Shown here in pieces: positions 36,701-45,700 of a stretch of 64,000 nt of DNA; position 1 is the first letter of the stretch; each line of letters starts with the position of its first letter. The DNA is from Dastarcus helophoroides (lineage: Eukaryota; Arthropoda; Insecta; Coleoptera; Bothrideridae), in contig CM053327.1 in assembly GCA_028583605.1 (NCBI GenBank), positions 39,204,522 to 39,268,521 of the forward strand. The letters run 5' to 3'. Made by a program: the position numbers and the translations under genes. The notes beneath the pieces were generated by a model. The model was not told the origin of the DNA, did no database searches, and saw only the letters and a program-made list of their open reading frames with translations.

Positions 36701-39700
36701 TAGTGTTGGTCTAATTTGAGCTTTGTATAATGTTAATAGCTAATGTGAAGTACATTTTAGCTCTAAAAAGAAAGCCTAGCTTCTGAGAGGCGGATTTGGC
36801 AATGGCGCGCACATGATCGCCCCAAGAGAAGTTAGTGCCCGCATTCACTTCCAAAAATAGATAGATTAGATCCCATCGGAAGGACTTTACGGTCCATTAG
36901 TATATTTGTTGCATGATCCCTTGATGTTTTCTTAGAGAAAACCGCGGCCTGAGTTTCTAAAGCATTGAAGTCGACCAAATTGTTCTTACTCCATTCCAGA
37001 ATAATCTCGAGATCTCAATTAATTGTCTGTATCTGCTGTTTCCTTAGTTGATCTGAAGCAGCGATAGATAATGGTTTGTTGAAGAAAAAAGATGACACAA
37101 GGTTACTATCATCTGCGTAGCTGTATATAGGATTGGAAGTTGAAGCTAAGAGATTCGTTTATGTGTAACAGAAATTAGAGTAGGAGACAGAACAGACCCT
37201 GAGGCACCCCTGCGTTAATCTCAAATGTCTCTGATGGAATGCCATCGACGACCTGAAGAGATCTGTCAGCTAGAAAATTGGATATCAAATGACGGAGTCC
37301 AGGAGGTAAGACCATAAGATGTTAATTTGAACAAGAAGAGATCGGATGCCAGACTCTGTTCATTATTCCATTCTATCAAGATGTTTGTTTAATCGGTCAA
37401 TGACCTGTCCAGGCCTCTACAATGTTTCCTGGGGTTATTTATTGAAAGTTGTAGGCATAACTTTGCCTTTTTCCTATCGAGATTCTAATGAATGCGTGAA
37501 TCTGTCGGCATGTTGTTATTGACATCCATTGGGATTTAGGTTTGCGACAGATTTCCTCGTCAAGTAAGGATTTTACTGGTTGATATAGCCAAAAAAAGGG
37601 TTTGTTTCTGGTCCAACAAATTGTCCCTCTAAGACCCCTCTGTAGCCGGTTTGTCAGTGCGTGCGTTTCTCTCTTTTCCAGAATGTCCTTTGATCCATAT
37701 TAGATCAATTGCATTCTCTTGTGATAGACGTTCTAAAGCTAGGTGCCAGTTCCATACCAGCACTGAGTTTGTTTTCACATTCCTCGCGACCTTAAGGGCT
37801 GCCTGGCTCTCCGTCTTTATTTGGATATATTTTCCTGTAATGTTCAGTTGTGTCATTTGTTCGGCGCTATATAAAATTCCCAACATTTCCGCTTAAAAGA
37901 TTGTTGAGTATTTATCTAACTTAATACTGACATTTAGCACAATGGGCCCGGAAAGGGTGGCCTAAGTGCTGGCCTAAACTTTAAGCAATCCACAACGAAT
38001 CCAGAATCCACTTACATTTAGGTTCAGGTCTTTCGAGAAGATTTCTGTTCCAGGGGTACATGTAATAATCTTACATTCAATCGTTAGGTTGACGGTTGTT
38101 TTCCCCGTTATAATCAGACGTCTAGCGTACTCTTAGAGCTCTCTTACTAACACTTTAGAGGTCTGTATTTTTGTCCTTCTTTGAAATCGACTTCTTGTTA
38201 ATTGCTCATGATTTCTTACTTGGAGATCCTAACATTTTATCATTTTAAAGGTTTGGTGTTGTTTCTTTCTGAGAAAAAGCTAGGTGGCAGCTTCATACCA
38301 GCACTGTTTTTACATTCCTCAGAGCCTTATGGGTTGCCTGGGTGTGCGGCTTAGTTATATTTCCTGTAAGGTTCAGCTGCTTCATTTGCTTGGCGCTGTT
38401 TAAAATTCCCAAAATTTTTGCTTCGAAGATTGTTAAATATTTATCTAATACTTACATTTACCATGAAGAATAAACTTACCTTTAGGTTCAGGTTGTTCGA
38501 AAAGATTTCTGTTCCCGTGCCCGTATTTGTTTTTAAACCATCCGTGTACATACTTACGTCTGGTATCCCTGCCTATAGTTCATCCATTTTTATGGGGTAG
38601 GATTTTGTAAAGTTATGATGGTCCATCAGCTCACCCAGAGTGGGCGCCTTTTGAAGTGCCCCCTCTATTATGCGCTGTTGCCTTCACCATTTTACCTGCT
38701 GTATTCAACATTTCTCCCGCTCGCAAGCTTGTATCGCCCCCTTAAGAAATATATCAAGAGGTGGCAGACACAAGATCGCCGTCCACTAGCTGATGTTGGA
38801 GTAGACTTCATTGCTCCTATCACCACCAGAGCAGTATATATGTAGACTCTTAAAAATACGTCGTGATGTAATTCATGTAGTCTCAGACATACTCGTTTAT
38901 TACAAAACAGTGTTTATCTGGCCAGGAAAAGGGTTGGTTCTGATTCAATGAATTGTCCCTCCGAATTCTTTCAGGCCAGTTTGTCAGCGCGTTTGTTTCC
39001 CTCTTTTTCAGAATGTTTTTTGATCCATATTAGATCAATTGCATTCTCATGGAATCGACGTTCTAAAGCTAGATGGCGGTTCCATCCGTACTGTTATTAT
39101 TTAATTGAATAAGGCTGCTTAAGAGAGCAAAAACAGTTTTTATTGAACAACAATCTACATAAACGTTCACAATATACCTTCGATACGCTACAATTACTAT
39201 CGATTCTGTAATATTAATGAGAATCGTCGTATCTCATCACTTTCTTTTGCTTCCTTTTACTTTAGTACTCATAAGTAGATGTTGCCTTTCAGAAAAACGT
39301 GATGGGCACTTTTAGTTTTAAAAATTTTACATCCTGAAATAATTCTAAGTAAATCGATCGAGCTGATTTACTTGCGGTAGATAAGTGGCAAGAGATAATA
39401 AATAATATAAAGCAGAATCCTCTCTCTATTAATATGTCGATTTTACTCCCACTTTGCTTTCAGCTGAAAGATCCCACGTACAGCCCTTCTAGAGTGAGCG
39501 AAAAAGTAAAACAGATGTACTTGGATTACATGGAGGATATCGCCATCATTTTTGGCGCCACTCCACGCATTGCGAGAAAAGACCAGAAAGAAGTCTTGGA
39601 TTTAATACTGAAATTAGCTAAGGTAATACTATGCACTACTTGCCTACGACATTGTTGGCGATGGCCATAGTTTCTCTATGCACCAATAGGTGGTGGTACT

Positions 39701-42700
39701 AACAGTCACTCGCTTGACGCCTGTGAATGTTTTAGTACTTACTTGTCGGAACATTTATCAGCATTCGAGTTGCATATACCAAACTGACGAGATCTAACAA
39801 GATCGAAACCGGTATTTGGTTTCCAAACTTCGAATCTAATAAATGTTCAAACCTATTGGTCTGTGCATATTAGAAGTTAATACTAGTTAAAATAGATAAC
39901 TCGCTTTTAAAATTAAACTTTACAAGCAAGTTGATTATTTCTGCGAAATTTTTATTATAAAGATTAGTAAAAAGTTACATCAAAAGAGATAACATTGCAT
40001 GAAAAGTTCGAGTTATTTGATCTGATATCAAAGCTTCATTTTCTTTCCTTCTAAATGGCAGCAGAAACGCAAAAGGTTGTAATCTCGAGCTGGCAGACTC
40101 AAAGTTATGCATACACCAAAACAACTTAATTAGAATATTTTATTAGATTTCAGAGGAAGCTCAATCCGCTAATGGATCTTATTTATACAATCCTCTCACT
40201 GTGTCTGAATTGGAGTACAAATTTCACAGCATTGACTGGAAGGAATACATTAACGGTGTACTGGCGCCCTCGGCTTCGATCAATTACGATGACATCATTT
40301 CCGCCAGAGATCCGGTTTACTTGAGAAACTTGGAATACGTCCTACAAAAGACCAGAAAGAGGTGAGACGGTGACAGCGTTTGCGAACGAGGGGTAATCGC
40401 TTGATCCACTTACAGGACCCTGGCTAACTTCATAGCGTGGAATACTTTGCAGCAATTGGTGCATTTCTTACCTTCTGAGATAGTCGAGAAAACCTATGAA
40501 TATTACGAGAAGGTCAATGGGAGGGTAATCAGGGACCCGCGGTGGAAGACATGTGTGAAGGCTGTCGAAGAACGGTAATGATTAGTAGCAGCGTAAGTCG
40601 CTGCTGACGTACTGTTTACGCACTGGAAGACGTACCGGGTTCGCTTCCTATGTCTGACAGGGTGTTATGCTTATAAATTAAAATTAACTACCTACGTCGG
40701 CTTAAAAAAAAAAGAAAAAGGTTCTTGGTACATATTTATAATCTTAGTCTTTGAAAATAAAAATGGAAAGCTAAAGAAAGAAACACGTGGCAACAAATTT
40801 TCCAAATTTCTAACCCTTTAACAATATTTTTTTTTCTTTCTTTAAACTGTGGCTTCTTTTAGAAATTTAGTAGTTAAGCTTATATTTGAATTTATATTTT
40901 AAATTCAAAACCTATAAGCTTAACATTTGAGGATTTCCTAAAATAAAATTCAAATTTCAAATAGACATTTTCATTAACGACGTTCTTACGTCTTACGTCG
41001 ACGCTCTTACGTCTTTGACCTCGTAATGGATTTGTGGGCTTTTATTATCGTCCGTGTAACAGTTATTATTTACATATTTGCTTAATGTTACTGTATTCGA
41101 TTTTGTGTTTTGTATATTGTTGTTCATTTTTTAATAGCAACTCTAAATCCCGTTTTGTTTATTGAGGCCATGTAACAGGGGGACTGGATTCTGGATTCTA
41201 GATTCGTTGTGGGTTGCCTAAAGTTTAGGCCAGCACTTAGGACACCCTTTCCGGGCCCATTGTGCTATCCCCATAATTGAGGTGTTCTTGGTCATTAATT
41301 CAGCTACCCAATCTTGTTGAGAAACTGAAGAACGTCCCTTGGATGCGCCCCTCTCAAACTGGCCACACTAGGCCAGAAGTCCCCCAGCGTGGATCCTCTG
41401 ATTGATGCTAGTGCCGGGCAGTGACACATCACGTGCTCGACACTCTCATCTTCTTCTAAGCACTCTCTGCAGAGGGACTAATTCATCACGTGTAAAATCT
41501 CATTATTTTCACTCCATTAAGAGTTCAATTTCTAAGCGAACACCTACGTCATGTAAGGAAACTAGGTGCCAAATTTTTCAAAGATTTAGTAATGAGTGGG
41601 TTGTATTTGTCTTTTAAATATTACTAATAAAGTTTGTGACTGCAAGAAACTGATATCAAGTAGGCTTATATTAAATAGTTTTATCCATCACACCTCTTTA
41701 AGTACACTCCACTCCCAAAGGGTAGCTCTACAGTAGACTCCGCTAAAGTTGAACTCGCCGTACTGGATCAACCGTTAAAGTTGCTACTCCCCGTAATCTC
41801 TACCATTGTCGAAAAATATATATGTTTTATTGCTCCTTGCGCGCTTGAGTGGGTCATTCAAAAGTGGCGCTAAAACTCGGAAGTCGAATTCGTTGTTCGA
41901 AAGTTAGAGTGGGGGAATATCCGCGCAACTTTAACGATTGTATCGTGACAACCTTAACGAGCGTGTAACTTTAACGAGCGTGTAACTTTAACGGGCGCAA
42001 CTTTAGCGGGAGTCGACTATGCCTTTGGAGCACAGCGACTGGGAGACAAAAATAATGATAGATGGCGATGAAAAGCGTCTTATACGATGATAAGATAAGG
42101 AGGGAGGCGTTGTAGGGTAACAAATTCCAGAGTAAATATTATTTTCTCTTCTAGCATGGGAATGGTAGTCTCTGCTGTATACTTGGAACATAACTTTGAT
42201 GAGGATAAAAGGCATAAAATCATGCAACTAATAAGGAATATCAAAGAACAATTTAACTATAATTTGCAGCATTTTGACTGGTTGGACGAAGAGACTAAAA
42301 AGATAGCGACTGGAAAGTTATTGACAAGCGTGGAGCACGTCGCTACCTACAAAGAGCTTATTGACAGCTTGGAAGAAAACCACATGTACGAAAATGTAAA
42401 CTTCGCCACCTCAATCCCAAAAAAAATTTCAACATACCTATCCCATTGCAGGTAGAAGTCTTCGAAAACGAATTTCTTATGTCGGCATTAAACTTGGAAT
42501 TCGCCAACGTCAACAAAGAATTCGGTAAACTTCGCGATAGAGCAAAAGACGACTGGTATCTGCAACCGAGCTTCCTCTCCGGTATGGAAGTTATATTTGT
42601 TCCGAAAGAAAATACCTTGAGTAAGTAAATTCTCTATTAATTTCCGGCCCGCGACCGGATTAAATTAACTCGAGAAAATATTTACCGACTCCGCTAACCT

Positions 42701-45700
42701 GCATTATAGTGGCTCAGTTTAAAATGGGCGTCGCATAAAGCGATTCATAATGCGGGCGTCCGCTGTCGTGCTTTTATTGAAAAGCTTGGACGTTTATTTC
42801 GTCTAGATTTCTCGTTATTTAAAATTTGGTCTACAATTTTAAAACATCTACGACTTGTTGATTTAAACTCAAAACAATTCCACCACTCAAAATTTGGCTC
42901 CTCAAAATTTAAAATACAACCATTCTTTACTATTCTGTAGTTTCAGTGGGTGACTGAATGACCAAGTCATCTTATAAAAGCTGATAGACATTTGTAGGCA
43001 AAATGAGGCAAATGAGTGATAGATAAATTGAGGAGTTGGTCTCTAAGCAGTTCCCGAACAAACCTCAAATTGGTCTACGAACTTTGTCAGATGTTTACAT
43101 GTGCATAATTCAGCCTAACTAGTTCTTGAGACATCATGGCAAGTGAGACAGCCACCTGTGGAACCGCTGCTTGTTCACAGGAAGTAGTAGAATAAGCAGC
43201 ATTGTCTTCAGACAATGACAGAACTTTGTCTAGATACTAGTTCCGGAGTTTTGTTCTAGGGGTGTACTAGCCATAACAGATATGATAAAATGAACCCATA
43301 ACGGAAGGTTCAAGTAGTAAGCTAATGTTAGGTAATCGACGCCAAATCCAGAACCCAAACAAATTTTTAACTTATTGCATATGAATTTGCTGTAACTTTA
43401 GATTTAAAAAAAGTCTTGATACAATGAAGATATGATGACAAAATGGAGATATTGAAAATTCCCTCATTATTAATGACACTTTTTGTAAAGAAGCGCTAGG
43501 CAGATCTCATTGGTTTGATCAGTCCGTACGCAGTACGTCCAAACCATTAATAGATTAATTTTCCCCATATTAGAGCCATGATAGTGCCGCAGTGCGTTAA
43601 AATATCTCAATCGTTACTCTCCGTAATCATCCATCACTGAATTGTGGCGAACGACATGTACATTTAACGCTACAACCTATCAAACTCTGCTGGAGAAAAT
43701 GTAGAAACCGAATTAAACAGATAATATGCCAATGCTATCATAACTATTTTGAATACTACTGACCTTAAAGTCGAGACCTAACCAGCTGGACTAAGTGGAC
43801 ACATTTGGTATATGACAAACATATTCAGCATTTCAAAAACAATTGTCAATATTCTTAGAAGCATTCCTACTGCAATTTTTAATATTTGTTTGCATTGAAA
43901 ACACATCTTTATTAACAAAGTTATTAGTTTTGATTAAATAAAAGTCCAATCGCCGAGGATCTTTGGCAGTCAACCAGAGACTAAAGTTTTCATTAACAAT
44001 TGGTTTTTGTTTACTCGACAAGTACACATCGTCGACAGTCTTTTTCAAGACTCTTCCAAATTTGACTAAATCACTATCCCAACTTCTTTGTTCGACAAGA
44101 AATTTATCAGTCATCGACTGCTTTCTTGCCCATTTTCTCGTCCTAAATTTTTTATGGCTTCGACGTTAAATTTTCGACCGAAGACCAACACCATTTACAG
44201 CAGCACGTTAGTCATTTTTTGTGTATGTATTTCGTTTCATTGATTGTTTAAGATGCTAAAAATTCCTACTTAAACATTAAAAAAGTTCTCCGATATAAAC
44301 GCAAAAATGCAAGCAGTCACATATTTGATTTATGTTGAAGTATTCAACAATCATTGACATACAAATCTTGTATTCTTAAACCAAGAGAGATTAAAAAACA
44401 TAGCAGAGGTTGCCCTAATACGTTTCGATGGCCAAATTATCATCTGCAGAGAGATACTTCAACAATCGTTTAACAAAATGGTTAAGTCTGGATTCTAGAT
44501 TCGTTGTGGGTTGCCTAAAGCTTAGGCCAGCACTTAGGCCACCCTTTCCGGGCCCATTATGCTATCCCCGTGATTGAGGTGTCCTTGGTCATTCATTCAG
44601 CCACCCAACCTTGTTGAGAAACTGAAAAACGTTCCTTGGATGCACCTCTCTCAAACTGGCCACACTAGGCCAGAAGTTTCCCAGCGTGGATCCTCTGATT
44701 GATGCTGGTGCTGGACAGTGACACATCACGTGCTCGACACCCTCATCTTCTTCTAAACACCCTCTGCAGCTCGGGTCGTTTATAATTCCCATTAAGTCTA
44801 ATTTCTGTAATACAATATTACATTAAACTTATGTTTGTCGTTATAATACATTTAAATACATTATAAAGTTAAGACAAAATTTGACAAGCTAATATGATTT
44901 AATTTATGGAATACAATGTTAGCAACATTCTACAAGTGATTAATCTCCTGCAATTATCGACGTGAACCATTTTAAATCTTTGGAGTTTATGGAAGCTGCT
45001 TAATTCGCTTGAGGCGAAGTTTATCCAAGTTCGAGAAGACTTATAAATTGTGTACAAGATTTCTAACACATCAGTGAAGAGTTTGAACGTGCAAATCAAG
45101 ACAAGACTATGTTTGTTAAGCACCTTGTCGGGAATCAATCAAAGGCTTAGGCAAAGCGGTTTATCGTTGTTTATCATTAGAGCGGCGCCTCATTAGAATG
45201 GACCAGGAAGTTTCAAACAATGTACGATATTTGTAATAGGTTTCCATACTGACATACTAATCAATGTTAACTCATTAGATAAGTTAAGCTCATTTGTTAA
45301 AGAAAATTGCTACGTGTATACTGATACAATGATTATACAGTAAAGTTATATGAAAAAAGTAATAGATAAAAAAAGTTTATAACCAGTTTCTCTTTCTAAA
45401 ATACTTGAAATACTAAGATAATGGTAATAGAAAATACAATTATAATAAATAAATTCATTTTGCTTAAAATCAAATGTAATATTTTTTACTATTGAACAGT
45501 ACAGTTTTTGGGAAACTAGTGGAGAATTTTTATCCGACGTTATTCTGATCAATTTGTTTTTAGGATTCCCAATCGGCGTTATGACCGAATTGTACTTCGA
45601 AAAGGAGCGCCCTCATTACCTAAATTACGGAGCTCTGGGTTCCGTAGTGGCGCACGAAATTTCCCACGTTATAATTGAGGCTGAATATAAAGAACTTGGA

